From contig JAGRIH010000027.1 of the NCBI GenBank assembly GCA_020443345.1, forward strand, positions 1 through 64,000: a stretch of 64,000 nucleotides of DNA. The letters run 5' to 3'. The notes under the pieces were generated by a model. The model had not been told where the DNA came from. It ran no database searches and saw nothing but the letters and a program-made list of their open reading frames with translations. Positions 42,508 through 53,879 of the stretch are shown in pieces; position 1 is the stretch's first letter; each line of letters begins with the position of its first letter. The position numbers and the translations under genes were made by a program. Source of the DNA: Halioglobus sp. (GTDB taxonomy: Bacteria; Pseudomonadota; Gammaproteobacteria; Pseudomonadales; Halieaceae).

Positions 42508-45500
42508 AGCCATTATCCACTGGTCGATCGGCAATCGCTTCTTCGTCCTGCTGGCCACTGCGATACTGGTCGGCGGCGGGTTGTTCGCGTTGAGAAACAC
42601 ACCGGTGGATGCCATTCCAGACCTGTCCGATGTCCAGGTGATCATCAAGACCAGTTATCCGGGGCAGGCACCCCAGGTCGTAGAGGATCAGGTCACCTAC
42701 CCGCTGACCACGGCCATGCTGTCAGTGCCGGGGGCCGGCACCGTGCGCGGCTATTCCTTTTTTGGCGATTCTTACGTCTACGTGATTTTCGACGAGGACA
42801 CCGATCTGTACTGGGCGCGCTCGCGGGTGCTGGAATACCTGTCCCAGGTGGCCCCCACCCTGCCGCCAAACGCCCGCCCGCAACTGGGGCCGGACGCCAC
42901 CGGTGTCGGCTGGGTCTACCTCTACGCCCTGGTGGATCGCAGCGGCCGGCACGATATCAGTCAGTTGCGCAGCCTGCAGGACTGGTTTTTGAAATACGAA
43001 CTGCAGACCGTACCCGGGGTTTCCGAGGTCGCCGCACTCGGCGGTATGGTCAAGCAGTACCAGGTGAGGGTGAGCCCGGAGAAACTGCGCGCGTTTGGCA
43101 TCCCCTTGTCTCTTATCCAGACGGCGATTCAGCGCGGCAACCAGGAAGTGGGCGCATCGGTGGTGGAGATGGCCGAAGCCGAATACATGGTGCGCTCCAG
43201 CGGCTATATCCAGGGCGTCGAGGATCTCGCCACCATTCCCCTGGGCGTGACTGCCAACGGTGCGCCGCTGCTGCTCGAGGACGTGGCCGATATCGGATTG
43301 GGACCACAGATGCGGCGCGGCATCGCGGAACTCAACGGCCAGGGCGAGACGGTGGGCGGCATCGTGGTAATGCGCGTTGGCGAAAATGCCCAGAAGACCA
43401 TCGATGGGGTCAGGGCCAAGCTGGACAAACTCGAGGCGGGTCTGCCCGAGGGCGTCGAAATCGTCACCGTGTACGATCGTTCGGGGCTCATCGAACGGGC
43501 GGTGGACAACCTCTGGCACAAGCTGCTGGAGGAGTTCGTCGTGGTGGCCCTGGTATGCATGGTGTTTCTGTTTCACGTGCGCTCGTCGCTGGTGGCCATC
43601 GTCAGCCTGCCGGTGGGCATCCTGGCGGCCTTCATCGTGATGCACTGGCAGGGACTCAACGCCAACATCATGTCGCTGGGCGGCATCGCCATCGCCATCG
43701 GTGCCATGATCGACGGCGCCATCGTGATGATAGAGAACATGCATAAGCACATGGAGCGCACGCCGCTGACCCCGGACAATCGCTGGCAGGTGGTTGCCGA
43801 GTCGGCGACCGAGGTCGGGCCGGCCCTGTTTTTCAGCCTGCTGATCATCACCGTGAGCTTCGTGCCCGTGTTTGCCCTGCAGGCCCAGGAGGGGCGGATG
43901 TTCTCGCCCCTGGCTTTTACCAAGACCTATGCCATGGCGGCCAGTGCCGCGCTGGCCATCACCCTGGTGCCGGTGCTGATGGGGTATTTCATTCGCGGCA
44001 GGGTGCTGCCCGAGCACAAAAACCCCATCAACCGCCTGTTGATCGGCCTGTACATGCCGGCACTGCAAGCGGTACTGCGCTTTCCCGGGGCGACGTTGGC
44101 CGCAGCCCTGGCGCTCACCCTGGCCGGCTTCTGGCCCATCAACAAGATAGGCAGCGAGTTCATTCCAAGTCTGGACGAGGGCGATTTGATGTACATGCCC
44201 ACCACTTATCCGGGCCTGTCCATTGGCAAGGCGCGAGAACTGCTGCAGCAGACGGACAAGCTGATCGCCACCGTGCCGGAGGTAAAAACCGTGTTCGGCA
44301 AGATCGGGCGCGCCGAGACGGCCACGGACCCGGCACCGCTGACCATGATCGAGACCTTTATCCAGCTCAAGCCAGCAAAGCAATGGCGGGCGGACATGAC
44401 CACGGAAAAACTCAAAAAGGAACTGGATGCGCTGGTGCGATTCCCCGGCCTCACCAATGCCTGGGTCATGCCCATCAAGACACGCATCGATATGCTGGCC
44501 ACCGGTATCAAGACACCGGTGGGCATCAAGGTGGCGGGGAAGGACCTGCAGCAAATCCAGCAGATTGGCCAACGGCTGGAGCAGATCCTCAGGGACGTGC
44601 CCGGCACCGCCTCGGTATACTCCGAACGGGTGGCCGGCGGGCGCTATATCAAGGTGGACATGCAGCGCGAACAGGCCGCGCGCTACGGCCTCAATGTCGC
44701 CGACGTGCAGCAGGTGGTGGCCACTGCCATCGGCGGCATGAACGTGACCCAGACCATCGAGGGACTGGAGCGCTATCCAGTGAATCTGCGCTACCCCCAG
44801 GACTACCGCGATTCGCCGGAGCAGCTTGCGCTGTTGCCGATCGTCACGCCCGGCGGTCAGCGCATCGCGCTGGCCGATGTGGCCAACGTCTACGTGGAAG
44901 ACGGCCCCCCGGCGATCAAGAGCGAAAACGCGCGGCTCAACGGCTGGACCTTTGTCGACATCGACGGTGTGGACGTGGGCAGCTACGTCGAGCAGGCGAT
45001 GGCAACCGTCGAGCGGGAGCTGGATCTGCCCGCGGGCTATTCGGTGACCTGGTCCGGTCAGTATGAATACATGTTGCGCGCCAAGCAGAAGCTGACCTAC
45101 GTGATCCCGCTGACCCTGGCCATCATCGTCGTGCTGTTGTACATGAACTTTCGCCGCTTTGCCGAAGTGGCCATTATCATGGGTACCCTGCCGCTGGCGA
45201 TGATCGGCTCGATCTGGTTGATGTACCTGCTGGACTACAATTTCTCGGTGGCGGTGGGCGTCGGCTTTATCGCGCTGGCCGGCGTGGCGGTGGAGATCGG
45301 CGTGATCATGCTGGTGTACCTCGATCAGGCATTTGTGCAGATGCAGGCTGAGTGCGAAAAACAGTCGGTAGCGCCGCGGCGGGAAACTTTGCGTCGCGCG
45401 GTGCTGCACGGCGCCGGCCTGCGCGTGCGGCCGGTGATGATGACCGCCAGCGCAATCATTCTCGGCCTGTTGCCGATCATGCTGGGCAGCGGCACGGGGT

Positions 45501-45619
45501 CGGAAGTGATGAGCCGGATCGCCGCGCCCATGGTGGGCGGCATGCTGAGTGCGGTGCTGCTGACCCTGCTGGTGGTGCCGGCCGTGTATTATCTGTGGCG
45601 GGGCCGTGGCTTGAGGTGA
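42500..45619 (+). CDS. cusA: Copper/silver efflux RND transporter CusA
   Basis: A 1039-residue inner-membrane proton-driven pump of the heavy-metal-efflux RND group. There are 12 transmembrane helices in the usual 1+5+1+5 arrangement. The family opening, GNRFFVLLATAILVGGGLFALRNTPVDAIPDLSDVQVII, is followed by GGIAIAIGAMIDGAIVMIEN in helix 4. The three methionines of the E. coli metal-binding triad are kept in LMYMP (about 565), LTMIE (about 615) and RIDMLATG (about 662). This argues for Cu(I)/Ag(I) rather than cobalt or zinc. The start overlaps cusB. Confidence 0.95.
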   Translation: MIEAIIHWSIGNRFFVLLATAILVGGGLFALRNTPVDAIPDLSDVQVIIKTSYPGQAPQVVEDQVTYPLTTAMLSVPGAGTVRGYSFFGDSYVYVIFDEDTDLYWARSRVLEYLSQVAPTLPPNARPQLGPDATGVGWVYLYALVDRSGRHDISQLRSLQDWFLKYELQTVPGVSEVAALGGMVKQYQVRVSPEKLRAFGIPLSLIQTAIQRGNQEVGASVVEMAEAEYMVRSSGYIQGVEDLATIPLGVTANGAPLLLEDVADIGLGPQMRRGIAELNGQGETVGGIVVMRVGENAQKTIDGVRAKLDKLEAGLPEGVEIVTVYDRSGLIERAVDNLWHKLLEEFVVVALVCMVFLFHVRSSLVAIVSLPVGILAAFIVMHWQGLNANIMSLGGIAIAIGAMIDGAIVMIENMHKHMERTPLTPDNRWQVVAESATEVGPALFFSLLIITVSFVPVFALQAQEGRMFSPLAFTKTYAMAASAALAITLVPVLMGYFIRGRVLPEHKNPINRLLIGLYMPALQAVLRFPGATLAAALALTLAGFWPINKIGSEFIPSLDEGDLMYMPTTYPGLSIGKARELLQQTDKLIATVPEVKTVFGKIGRAETATDPAPLTMIETFIQLKPAKQWRADMTTEKLKKELDALVRFPGLTNAWVMPIKTRIDMLATGIKTPVGIKVAGKDLQQIQQIGQRLEQILRDVPGTASVYSERVAGGRYIKVDMQREQAARYGLNVADVQQVVATAIGGMNVTQTIEGLERYPVNLRYPQDYRDSPEQLALLPIVTPGGQRIALADVANVYVEDGPPAIKSENARLNGWTFVDIDGVDVGSYVEQAMATVERELDLPAGYSVTWSGQYEYMLRAKQKLTYVIPLTLAIIVVLLYMNFRRFAEVAIIMGTLPLAMIGSIWLMYLLDYNFSVAVGVGFIALAGVAVEIGVIMLVYLDQAFVQMQAECEKQSVAPRRETLRRAVLHGAGLRVRPVMMTASAIILGLLPIMLGSGTGSEVMSRIAAPMVGGMLSAVLLTLLVVPAVYYLWRGRGLR

Positions 45620-45850
45620 ACCGCGGCGGACACGGTAGCCGCGTATTGTTGCTGTGGCCGCGCGCCGGGCGAGCTGCTCAACAATAGCATCTTAGACCGC
45701 TCCGGTGCCAATTACATTTGCGGAGTTTCGCCACTACCGGGCACTCGAGTGGCCCGCCGCATGCGGCTCAGGGCCGCCGTCAACAATTGTGTTTCGGGCG
45801 GTGACAGGGTATTTTGCCCCTCCTTATAAGAAAAGAGGCGTTTTTCGGTG

Positions 45851-48800
45851 ATGAATTCAGGTGCCTTGCCTGTCAAGCAGGGGCTGTATGACCCCCACAA
45901 TGAACGCGATGCCTGTGGTGTCGGCTTTGTCGCCGACATCAAGGGCCGCAAAAGCCATCGGATTATTGTGCAGGGGCTGCAGATACTCGATCGCCTGACG
46001 CACCGGGGCGCAGTTGGCGCCGATCCCCGGGCCGGTGATGGCGCGGGAATCCTGCTGCAGATTCCGGATCGGTTTTTCAGGGCCGAATCGGGGTTGGAAC
46101 TGCCAGACGCAGGGACCTATGCCGTGGGCATGCTGTTTTTGCCAAAAAACAAGGCCAGCCGGGAGCAGTGTATCGCCTGCCTGGAGGAACTGATAGTGGC
46201 AGAAGGTCAGTGCCTGCTAGGCTGGCGCGACGTACCGGTAGACAGTAGCGGCCTGGGTGTCAGTGTCGCGCCCACGGAGCCGGTCATAAAACAGGTGTTT
46301 GTGGGGCGGGGCGAGAACTGCGCCAGCCAGGATCAGTTTGAGCGCAAGCTCTTCGTCATCCGCAAGCAGGTCGAGAAGTTGATTCGCGAAGCCGCACTGG
46401 AGGGCGGTTACTCTTTCTACATCAGCTCCCTCTCTTCACGTACGCTCGTCTATAAAGGCATGCTGTTATCCGGCCAGGTGGGCGAGTACTTTCCCGACCT
46501 GCGGGACGAGCGGCTGGAAACGGCCCTGGCGCTGGTGCACCAGCGCTTTTCCACCAATACTTTCCCCACCTGGGACCTGGCGCACCCGTTTCGCATGATC
46601 GCCCACAACGGCGAGATCAATACGGTGCGCGGCAATATCAACTGGATGGCCGCGCGCAAAGCGTCCATGGCCTCCGCCATTCTGGGTGCCGATCTGGACA
46701 AGATCTGGCCGCTGATTCCCGAGGGTCAATCGGATTCGGCCTGTTTCGACAACGCCCTGGAACTGTTGGTGGCCGGTGGGTATTCCCTGTCCCACGCCAT
46801 GATGCTGCTGATTCCAGAAGCCTGGTCGGGCAACGACCTCATGGATGAGCAGCGTCGCGCGTTCTATGAATACCACGCGGCCCTGATGGAGCCCTGGGAC
46901 GGCCCCGCCGCAGTCGCTTTTACCGATGGCCGCCAGATTGGCGCCACCCTGGACAGGAACGGCCTGCGACCGGCCCGGTATCTGATCACTGATGACGATC
47001 AGGTGGTCATGGCTTCGGAAATGGGTGTACTCGATATTCCCGAAGCCAATATCGTCAAAAAATGGCGGCTGCAGCCCGGCAAGATGTTTCTCATCGATAC
47101 CGAGCAGGGGCGTATCGTCGACGACGCCGAGCTAAAAAAGGAACTGGCCTGTGCCCGGCCCTACCGGCAGTGGCTCGATCAGACCCAGATTCACCTGGAT
47201 CGCCTGCCGCCCCAGGTGGCGCCCATGACACCGGATGCCGCGACGCTGTTGCGGGCCCAGCAGGCGTTTGGCTACACCCAGGAGGACATCAGCTTCCTCC
47301 TGCATCCCATGATGCTGACCGGCATGGAGGCGACGGGTTCCATGGGCGCCGACAACCCGCCGGCCGTGCTGTCGAACCGCTCCAGACACCTGTCCAGTTA
47401 TTTCCAGCAGAATTTTGCCCAGGTCACCAACCCTCCGATCGATCCCATTCGCGAAGAGGTCGTCATGTCCCTGGTGTCGTTGATCGGGCCGCGGCCGAAC
47501 CTGTTGGGGCTGTCCGATGCGGGACGCCACATGCGCCTGGAAGTCAGCCAGCCGGTTTTGACCAACGGCGATCTGGAGCGCATTCGTCACATCGAAGATC
47601 ACACCGACGGCGCCTTTCGCACCACCACTGTGAGTATTACCTATCGCGCCAGCCAGGGCGCCGCCGGAATGAAAAACGCCCTGTCGGCGCTGTGTGAGCG
47701 CGCTGAAGCCCGGGTGCGGAAGGGTTTTAATATTTTGATCCTGTCCGATCGCAAGACCGATGCGGACAACATGCCTATTCCGCCATTACTGGCGACCTCC
47801 GCGGTTCACCAGCACCTGATTCGCAGGGGGTTGCGCACCGAGTCCGGGCTGGTCGTCGAGACCGGTGCCGCGCTGGAGGTGCACCATTTTGCGACCCTGG
47901 CCGGCTACGGCGCCGAGGCCATAAATCCCTACCTGGCCTTCGATACCATCGCAGCGGAGCTGCCCGCGTTTCCCGATGCGGGCAGTTTCGAGGAAGTGCA
48001 GCAGCGCTATATCAAGGCGGTGGGCAAGGGCCTGAACAAAGTGATGTCCAAGATGGGCATTTCAACCTACCAGTCCTACTGCGGCGCCCAGGTGTTTGAT
48101 GCCGTGGGCCTGTCCAGTGAGTTTCTCGAGGCGTATTTCACCGGCACATCCACCACGATCGAGGGAGCGGGGCTGGATGAAATAGCTCAGGAAGCCTGTC
48201 GCTGGCACGAAAACGCCTACGGCGGACGGCTGATATACGCCAGGCAGCTCGATGTCGGTGGCGACTATGCCTATCGGCTGCGCGGTGAGGCGCACTGCTG
48301 GACGCCGCGCAGCATTGCCAAACTGCAGCACGCGGTGCGCAGCAACGAGTGGTCGACCTACGAGGAGTTTACCCGGGAAATAAACGACCAGAGCAAAACG
48401 CTGCTGACCTTGCGCGGCCTATTTGAGCTGCAATACGCAGAGCGCGAACTGCCGCTGGAGGCGGTGGAGCCGGCCACAGAAATCGTCAAGCGCTTTGCCA
48501 CTGGCGCCATGTCGTTTGGGTCCATATCCCAGGAAGCGCACACCACGCTGGCTATCGCTATGAACCGGATCGGTGGAAAATCCAACACCGGGGAGGGCGG
48601 CGAAGAGCCCGAACGCTTCAATCCCCTGGCCGATGGCAGGCCCAACCCGCAGCGGTCGGCCATCAAGCAGGTCGCGTCGGGCCGCTTTGGCGTAACGGCT
48701 GAATACCTGGTGAATTCCGACGACATTCAGATCAAGATGGCGCAGGGGGCGAAACCCGGAGAAGGCGGCCAGTTGCCCGGTCACAAGGTAAACCAGCAGA

Positions 48801-50488
48801 TTGCCCGGGTGCGCCACTCCACGCCGGGCGTCGGTCTTATCTCGCCGCCGCCGCACCACGATATCTACTCCATCGAGGATCTGGCGCAGCTCATTCACGA
48901 CTTGAAAAACGTACAGCCCAAAGCCCGCATCAGCGTCAAGCTGGTATCCGAAGTGGGGGTGGGTACGGTTGCGGCCGGCGTATCCAAGGCCCACGCCGAC
49001 CATGTGACGATTTCCGGCTATGAAGGCGGCACCGGCGCCTCGCCACTCACCTCGATAAAACACGCCGGCTCTCCCTGGGAAATCGGCCTGGCGGAAACCC
49101 AGCAGACGCTGGTCATGAATGGTCTGCGCAGCCGCATCGTGGTGCAGACCGACGGCGGCGTTCGGACCGGGCGTGACGCCGTGATAGCGGCGCTGCTCGG
49201 TGCCGATGAAATCGGTTTTGCTACCGCGCCGCTGGTCGCAGAGGGCTGCCTGATGATGCGCAAGTGCCATCTGAACACCTGTCCGGTCGGTATTGCGACG
49301 CAGGACCCGGAGCTGCGCCAGCGGTTTACCGGCAAGCCCGAACACGTGGTGAACTATTTTTTCTTCGTCGCCGAGGACGTGCGTCGCCTGATGGCCAAAC
49401 TGGGCTTTCGTACCTGGAACGAGATGGTCGGCCAGACGGATAGACTGAGCATGCGCCAGGCAATCGAGCACTGGAAAGCCAGGGGTCTGGATTTCAGCCG
49501 TTTGCTGGCCAAGCCCGCAGCGGCCCCGGGAGACACCATCTTCAACAGCCAAACGCAGGATCACGGTCTGGACAGGGCGCTGGACCATGACCTGCTGCGA
49601 CAGGCCGCCCCGGCCCTGAAAAACGGCACGGCGGTAAAACTGGATGTCGCCATCCACAATTACAATCGCACATTCGGCACGATGCTGTCCGGACGCGTGG
49701 CCGAGCGCTACGGACACGCCGGCCTGCCGGAAGATACCATCCATATTCGAGTCAGGGGTACAGCCGGCCAATCCTTTGGCGCATGGCTGGCAAAGGGCGT
49801 CACGCTGGAACTGGCCGGGGAAGCCAATGACTATGTCGGCAAGGGGCTGTCTGGCGGTAAATTGATTATCTATCCACCCGCCGAGACCGGTATCGGCAGG
49901 GCGGAGGAGAACATCATCGTCGGCAACACCGTGCTGTATGGAGCCGTTTCCGGGGAGTGTTACTTTCGCGGTGTGGGCGGCGAACGCTTTGCAGTGCGCA
50001 ACTCCGGCGCCACTGCCGTCGTCGAAGGTGTGGGCGATCACGGTTGCGAGTACATGACCGGCGGCGTGGTGGTGGTACTGGGGGCGACCGGCCGCAACTT
50101 TGCCGCCGGTATGTCGGGGGGTATCGCCTATGTGCTGGACGAAAACAACTGTTTTGAACGCTTCTGCAACATGGCGCAGGTCGAACTGGAACCCGTCGCG
50201 GCAGAAGATATTGCACTGGAGGAATTGGCCCACCAGGGAGGTGACCTCGAAACACACGGCCGCGTGGACGTGAGTCACGATATGTCGCGATTCGATGAAG
50301 CTCGCCTGAGGCAGTTGATTGAAAATCAACTGCTTTACACCGGCAGTGAGCTGGCGAAAAAAATCCTCGATAACTGGAGCGATTACCTGCCCAGATTCGT
50401 CAAGGTAATGCCTGTGGAATACCGCCGCGCGCTGCGGGAAATGCAGGCGCTGAAGGAGCAAAGTGCGGCGGTAGGGGAGGTCGCCTGA
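45851..50488 (+). CDS. gltB: Glutamate synthase (NADPH) large subunit
   Basis: A 1545-residue iron-sulfur flavoprotein that makes two glutamates from glutamine and 2-oxoglutarate. After a short propeptide the N-terminal nucleophile is Cys22 ([13 protein letters not shown]), with the class II amidotransferase domain to about 430. The FMN-binding synthase domain contains [35 protein letters not shown]. The 3Fe-4S cysteines follow in [15 protein letters not shown]. The C-terminal beta-helix has [14 protein letters not shown]. Length fits E. coli GltB (about 1486-1517). ATG 45851 follows an in-frame GTG at 45848; AGAGG lies about 12 bases upstream. Confidence 0.97.
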   Translation: MNSGALPVKQGLYDPHNERDACGVGFVADIKGRKSHRIIVQGLQILDRLTHRGAVGADPRAGDGAGILLQIPDRFFRAESGLELPDAGTYAVGMLFLPKNKASREQCIACLEELIVAEGQCLLGWRDVPVDSSGLGVSVAPTEPVIKQVFVGRGENCASQDQFERKLFVIRKQVEKLIREAALEGGYSFYISSLSSRTLVYKGMLLSGQVGEYFPDLRDERLETALALVHQRFSTNTFPTWDLAHPFRMIAHNGEINTVRGNINWMAARKASMASAILGADLDKIWPLIPEGQSDSACFDNALELLVAGGYSLSHAMMLLIPEAWSGNDLMDEQRRAFYEYHAALMEPWDGPAAVAFTDGRQIGATLDRNGLRPARYLITDDDQVVMASEMGVLDIPEANIVKKWRLQPGKMFLIDTEQGRIVDDAELKKELACARPYRQWLDQTQIHLDRLPPQVAPMTPDAATLLRAQQAFGYTQEDISFLLHPMMLTGMEATGSMGADNPPAVLSNRSRHLSSYFQQNFAQVTNPPIDPIREEVVMSLVSLIGPRPNLLGLSDAGRHMRLEVSQPVLTNGDLERIRHIEDHTDGAFRTTTVSITYRASQGAAGMKNALSALCERAEARVRKGFNILILSDRKTDADNMPIPPLLATSAVHQHLIRRGLRTESGLVVETGAALEVHHFATLAGYGAEAINPYLAFDTIAAELPAFPDAGSFEEVQQRYIKAVGKGLNKVMSKMGISTYQSYCGAQVFDAVGLSSEFLEAYFTGTSTTIEGAGLDEIAQEACRWHENAYGGRLIYARQLDVGGDYAYRLRGEAHCWTPRSIAKLQHAVRSNEWSTYEEFTREINDQSKTLLTLRGLFELQYAERELPLEAVEPATEIVKRFATGAMSFGSISQEAHTTLAIAMNRIGGKSNTGEGGEEPERFNPLADGRPNPQRSAIKQVASGRFGVTAEYLVNSDDIQIKMAQGAKPGEGGQLPGHKVNQQIARVRHSTPGVGLISPPPHHDIYSIEDLAQLIHDLKNVQPKARISVKLVSEVGVGTVAAGVSKAHADHVTISGYEGGTGASPLTSIKHAGSPWEIGLAETQQTLVMNGLRSRIVVQTDGGVRTGRDAVIAALLGADEIGFATAPLVAEGCLMMRKCHLNTCPVGIATQDPELRQRFTGKPEHVVNYFFFVAEDVRRLMAKLGFRTWNEMVGQTDRLSMRQAIEHWKARGLDFSRLLAKPAAAPGDTIFNSQTQDHGLDRALDHDLLRQAAPALKNGTAVKLDVAIHNYNRTFGTMLSGRVAERYGHAGLPEDTIHIRVRGTAGQSFGAWLAKGVTLELAGEANDYVGKGLSGGKLIIYPPAETGIGRAEENIIVGNTVLYGAVSGECYFRGVGGERFAVRNSGATAVVEGVGDHGCEYMTGGVVVVLGATGRNFAAGMSGGIAYVLDENNCFERFCNMAQVELEPVAAEDIALEELAHQGGDLETHGRVDVSHDMSRFDEARLRQLIENQLLYTGSELAKKILDNWSDYLPRFVKVMPVEYRRALREMQALKEQSAAVGEVA

Positions 50489-50489
50489 G

Positions 50490-51941
50490 ATGGGCAAGCC
50501 GACAGGTTTCAAAGAAATTCAACGACAGGATCGGGCTTATACACCGGTAGCCGATCGCATCGGGCACTACCGTGAGTTTACCATTGCGCTGTCAGATGAG
50601 GCGGTCGGCCAGCAGGGGGCGCGCTGCATGGACTGCGGCATTCCCTTTTGCCACAGCGGCTGCCCGGTAAATAACATTATCCCGGACTGGAATGATCTGG
50701 TCTACCGCAACGACTGGGAAGCGGCTATAGAGGTCCTGCACAGCACCAACAATTTTCCGGAATTCACCGGACGTATCTGCCCCGCACCCTGCGAGGCCTC
50801 CTGTACACTGAATATCGATGATGTGCCCGTTACCATCAAGAATATCGAGTACAGCATTATTGAAAAAGCCTGGAAAGAAGGCTGGGTTAAACCGCTGATC
50901 GCAGAACACAAAACCGGCAGGCGGGTTGCGGTGGTCGGCTCCGGTCCGGCCGGTATGGCGTGCGCGCAGCAACTGGCCCGTGCCGGCCACCGGGTGGCCC
51001 TGTATGAAAAGGCCAATCGGATCGGCGGCCTGCTGCGTTACGGCATTCCCGATTTTAAACTGGACAAGCAGGTCATCGACCGCCGCATGGCACAGATGCG
51101 TGCCGAAGGCGTCGAATTTCATCCCAACTGCCATATTGGTGTGGATATCCCCGCGCAGCAGTTGCGCGACAAGTACGATGCAGTCGTTTTGACCGGCGGT
51201 GCAGAGAAGCCGCGGGACCTGCCTATCCCCGGACGCGATCTCAAGGGTGTGCATTTCGCACTGGAGTTTCTGCAGCGCAACAGCCACCGGGTACAGGGTG
51301 ATCAGGTCGACGATTTCATTTCCGCCGAGGGTAAACACGTTGTCGTGATTGGCGGCGGTGATACCGGTTCTGACTGTATCGGCACCGCCATCAGGCACGG
51401 TGCCGCATCGGTCACCCAGATAGAGATCCTGTCACAGCCTCCCGCCAGCGAGGACAAGGGCACGACCTGGCCGGATTGGCCCAACAAGTTGCGCACATCC
51501 TCTTCCCAGGAAGAGGGGTGTGAGCGCATGTGGGATATCAATTCAACCTCCTTTATCGACGACGGCAAGGGCAATCTGGCCGGCGTTAACTGTGTACAAG
51601 TGCAGTGGAGCAAGGACGACGCGGGTGGCTGGGTCATGCAACAGGTGCCGGGTTCCGAGTTCGTGCTGCAGGCCGGCCTGGTGACCCTGGCGATGGGATT
51701 TGTACACCCGGTGCGCGAAGGCATGCTGGAGCAGTTGGGAGTGAAACTCGACCCGCAAGGCAATGTCGACGGCAGCGTTGATGGAACCGACGCCTACAAG
51801 ACGTCCGTGGACGGGGTGTTTGCCGCCGGAGACATGCGCCGCGGACAATCCCTGGTGGTGTGGGCGATTCGCGAAGGCCGCCAATGTGCCAAGGCCGTCG
51901 ATAATTACCTGATGGGGCACAGCGACCTGCCGTGGGTCTGA
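50490..51941 (+). CDS. gltD: Glutamate synthase (NADPH) small subunit
   Basis: A 483-residue flavoprotein feeding NADPH electrons to GltB. The N-terminal Fe-S cysteines are in [27 protein letters not shown] and CPAPCEASC. The FAD motif [20 protein letters not shown] is near residue 148 and the NADPH motif [12 protein letters not shown] near 285. Length matches the family (about 472). It begins one base after the gltB stop codon, so the two are co-translated. Confidence 0.97.
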   Translation: MGKPTGFKEIQRQDRAYTPVADRIGHYREFTIALSDEAVGQQGARCMDCGIPFCHSGCPVNNIIPDWNDLVYRNDWEAAIEVLHSTNNFPEFTGRICPAPCEASCTLNIDDVPVTIKNIEYSIIEKAWKEGWVKPLIAEHKTGRRVAVVGSGPAGMACAQQLARAGHRVALYEKANRIGGLLRYGIPDFKLDKQVIDRRMAQMRAEGVEFHPNCHIGVDIPAQQLRDKYDAVVLTGGAEKPRDLPIPGRDLKGVHFALEFLQRNSHRVQGDQVDDFISAEGKHVVVIGGGDTGSDCIGTAIRHGAASVTQIEILSQPPASEDKGTTWPDWPNKLRTSSSQEEGCERMWDINSTSFIDDGKGNLAGVNCVQVQWSKDDAGGWVMQQVPGSEFVLQAGLVTLAMGFVHPVREGMLEQLGVKLDPQGNVDGSVDGTDAYKTSVDGVFAAGDMRRGQSLVVWAIREGRQCAKAVDNYLMGHSDLPWV

Positions 51942-51953
51942 TCCCGCCAGTGC

Positions 51954-51976
51954 AGCGGACACCGCTATCGGTTTTT
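51954..51976. terminator. Weak candidate terminator after gltD
   Basis: A 5-bp stem AGCGG-ACA-CCGCT is followed, after ATCGG, by five T residues. It lies 13 bases after the gltD stop in the gap to a convergent gene. The stem is short and the spacing to the T-run is imperfect. Confidence 0.3.
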
Positions 51977-52008
51977 ACTACTCGTTTGCAGAACGCCTGC
52001 TCAATCGC

Positions 52009-52752
52009 CTAGTCGCAGTTCTCTGGCAAATCGTTCACGGCGTGGATTTGCCGGGCCACGGCAAACGGCTCGGCCAGTGCCGGATAGCGGTCCAGGCAGG
52101 CGGCAGTGATTGCCAGCTTCGCTGCGGAGTTGGGCGGTTTTGCCTCAGGAATGAACATGTCCAGTTCATGCTGTACCGCGCCGGGGGTGCCGGCGCAGGG
52201 GGCGGGGTGCCGATAGACCACACCTTCCACCGCGCGCAGGGCGCCGAGCATTTTCGCCCCCTGCGCGCCGCTCAGTCGCATCGTACAGGCCGGGTTGTGT
52301 TCACCACCGCTGCCAAGCACCGTATAGCTGCGCTCGCCCCAGTCGAAACGGATGCGCTGGAACGGCCGCGCCGGCGCCGCGTCGGTATGCACCAGCGTGA
52401 CGCGGTACTTGAGCATGTCCTCGTAGGCCCGCTCCAGGTGAGCGGCCGTCTCGGCCCGGGCGTCCAGGTATACCTTGCCGAGTATGCCCCCCAGCACAGT
52501 CCCCACCAGGGCGAGCCCGACGGTCGATCCGACAAGCCAGCGCGCCGGCATGTACATGGCCAGCGCCAGGCCGATCAGGCCGCCGACGCCGGCACTCAAC
52601 ACACCGTAGCCCACCACGATCGCACCGCCGGCCAGGCCGCTGTCCGCGGGCACGCAGCAGTGCCCGCCAATCAGCATGCCCGCTACGAGGCCGATCACCA
52701 TGATGGACAGTACGCATACCATACCGACCAGGAAACGATTGGTTTTATTCAT
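52009..52752 (-). CDS. Membrane protein of unknown function
   Basis: A 247-residue protein that I do not recognise. The first 100 residues have about three hydrophobic helices (VCVLSIMVIGLVAGMLIGG, AIVVGYGVLSAGVGGLIGLALAMYM, VGSTVGLALVGTVLGGILG). The remaining 150 residues are soluble, with cysteines in HNPACTM, APCAGTP, TAACLD and the final ENCD. A repeated glycine-rich helix pattern suggests tight packing. It is convergent with gltD and overlaps the 3' end of the LysR-type remnant by a few bases. No functional hint from the neighbours. Confidence 0.7.
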   Translation of the reverse strand: MNKTNRFLVGMVCVLSIMVIGLVAGMLIGGHCCVPADSGLAGGAIVVGYGVLSAGVGGLIGLALAMYMPARWLVGSTVGLALVGTVLGGILGKVYLDARAETAAHLERAYEDMLKYRVTLVHTDAAPARPFQRIRFDWGERSYTVLGSGGEHNPACTMRLSGAQGAKMLGALRAVEGVVYRHPAPCAGTPGAVQHELDMFIPEAKPPNSAAKLAITAACLDRYPALAEPFAVARQIHAVNDLPENCD

Positions 52753-52804
52753 TGATGAGCCTCAGTTCAGACATCTGTACCACAGCCGTCACCTTAGCAT
52801 CCTG

Positions 52805-52960
52805 TTTCAGGTCGATCTCTTCGCTTCTCAAGCCCGACTCCAGTGTGCCATAGGGAACCTCTCGGGTGGTGATATGCACGTCGGTGTGTTGTCGCAAAAG
52901 GCTTTGGGCAGCTCGCGGTATGAGTGCCGAGCGCGAGTAGGGCACGGCGCAACTGACCCA
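52805..52960 (-). pseudogene. Remnant of a LysR-type regulator
   Basis: The minus strand encodes VPYSRSALIPRAAQSLLRQHTDVHITTREVPYGTLESGLRSEEIDL, in the order and spacing of the start of a LysR co-inducer-binding domain (typically LIPRA...HPDV...EGPY..LL..LR.GEIDL). There is no helix-turn-helix upstream and no C-terminal half. A stop codon and frame change bound the fragment. It lies divergent to the lig operon, where a LigR-type activator would be expected. Confidence 0.5.
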
Positions 52961-53186
52961 GGCTGTAGCCGGTCAGTTCGAGGAGTTCGTCATTCTATGC
53001 ATGGTTCGTCTGTTTTTTTTTAAGCAGCTCGACTGCGCGATAGCTGCAAATATGCGAGGCAGGCATTCCATTTTGTCACGCCACTTAAAATATTTTTCAT
53101 GTTAGCTCAAGCCGATACCATTAGTCCATCCAGTGAAAGTGGCATAGTCTTGTACGCACGACGCAGCTGCGCAAAGGAGCCTTGTA
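52961..53186. other. Upstream region of the lig operon
   Basis: About 225 bases without an intact gene. The part near 53070-53100 is AT-rich. It holds the inverted repeat ATTTT (53070-53074) / AAAAT (53087-53091) and the palindrome AAAATATTTT (53087-53096). These could be a regulator site or an UP-like element. A strong AAGGAG ribosome site precedes the ATG at 53187. Confidence 0.45.
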
Positions 53187-53876
53187 ATGGCGGTGGTAGT
53201 AACGGATATCGCGCGTCCCAGTGCTGATGTGGTGGACGCGTTTACGGCGTTTGGTGTAGCCACTGTACATGAAGCGCAAGGGCGCAAGGGTCTGCTGGCC
53301 AGCTATCTGCGCCCGATCTACCGGCCCGCCCATATCGTAGGTACTGCGGTCACCTGCGAAGTGGCGCCCGGCGACAACTGGATGATTCACGTAGCCGCCG
53401 AGCAGTGTCGCCACGGCGACATTCTAGTAGTTGCGCCCACCAGCCCCTGCGAGGACGGCTATTTTGGCGACCTGCTGGCCCAATCACTGCGTGCGCGTGG
53501 TGTGCTCGGACTGGTCATCGACGCCGGTGTGCGCGATATCGCCGCGCTGACCGAAATGGGCTTTCCGGTCTGGTCCAAAGCCGTTTACGCTCAGGGCACG
53601 GTCAAGGAAACCATCGCCAACGTGAATACGCCGGTGATTTGCGGCGGCGCACTGGTGCACCCGGGCGACCTTGTGGTCGCCGATGACGACGGGATCGTGG
53701 TGGTACGTCCTGCAGAACTTGAAAGCACGCTGGAGAAGGCCCGCGAGCGCGAGGCGGCGGAGGCGCTCAAGCGGGAGCGCCTGGCGGCCGGCGAACTCGG
53801 TCTGGATATCTACAATATGCGCGAACGACTGGCCGCCAGAGGTCTGCGTTACGTGACCTCGCTGGCGGACGCCTGA
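53187..53876 (+). CDS. ligK: 4-carboxy-4-hydroxy-2-oxoadipate aldolase (RraA-like class II)
   Basis: A 229-residue divalent-metal aldolase that splits 4-carboxy-4-hydroxy-2-oxoadipate to pyruvate and oxaloacetate, the last step of protocatechuate 4,5-cleavage. The family motifs are [18 protein letters not shown] near residue 30, [24 protein letters not shown] near 95 and [17 protein letters not shown] near 155. The pattern G-x20-R-D, which provides the substrate and metal site in HMG/CHA aldolases, is intact. It heads the lig operon, 3 bases before ligU. Confidence 0.93.
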   Translation: MAVVVTDIARPSADVVDAFTAFGVATVHEAQGRKGLLASYLRPIYRPAHIVGTAVTCEVAPGDNWMIHVAAEQCRHGDILVVAPTSPCEDGYFGDLLAQSLRARGVLGLVIDAGVRDIAALTEMGFPVWSKAVYAQGTVKETIANVNTPVICGGALVHPGDLVVADDDGIVVVRPAELESTLEKAREREAAEALKRERLAAGELGLDIYNMRERLAARGLRYVTSLADA

Positions 53877-53879
53877 ACG

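Noticed and set aside
42722..45409. Very long open frame (895 codons) antisense to cusA
   Set aside because: It mirrors the codon bias of a GC-rich gene. Its translation is His/Gln/Arg-rich with no motif, and cusA on the other strand is unmistakable. Similar antisense frames over hemN, the GGDEF-EAL gene and gltB were discarded for the same reason.
45622..45643. Hairpin CGCGGC/GCCGCG after cusA as a terminator
   Set aside because: The stem is good but it is not followed by a T-run, so an intrinsic terminator is not supported.
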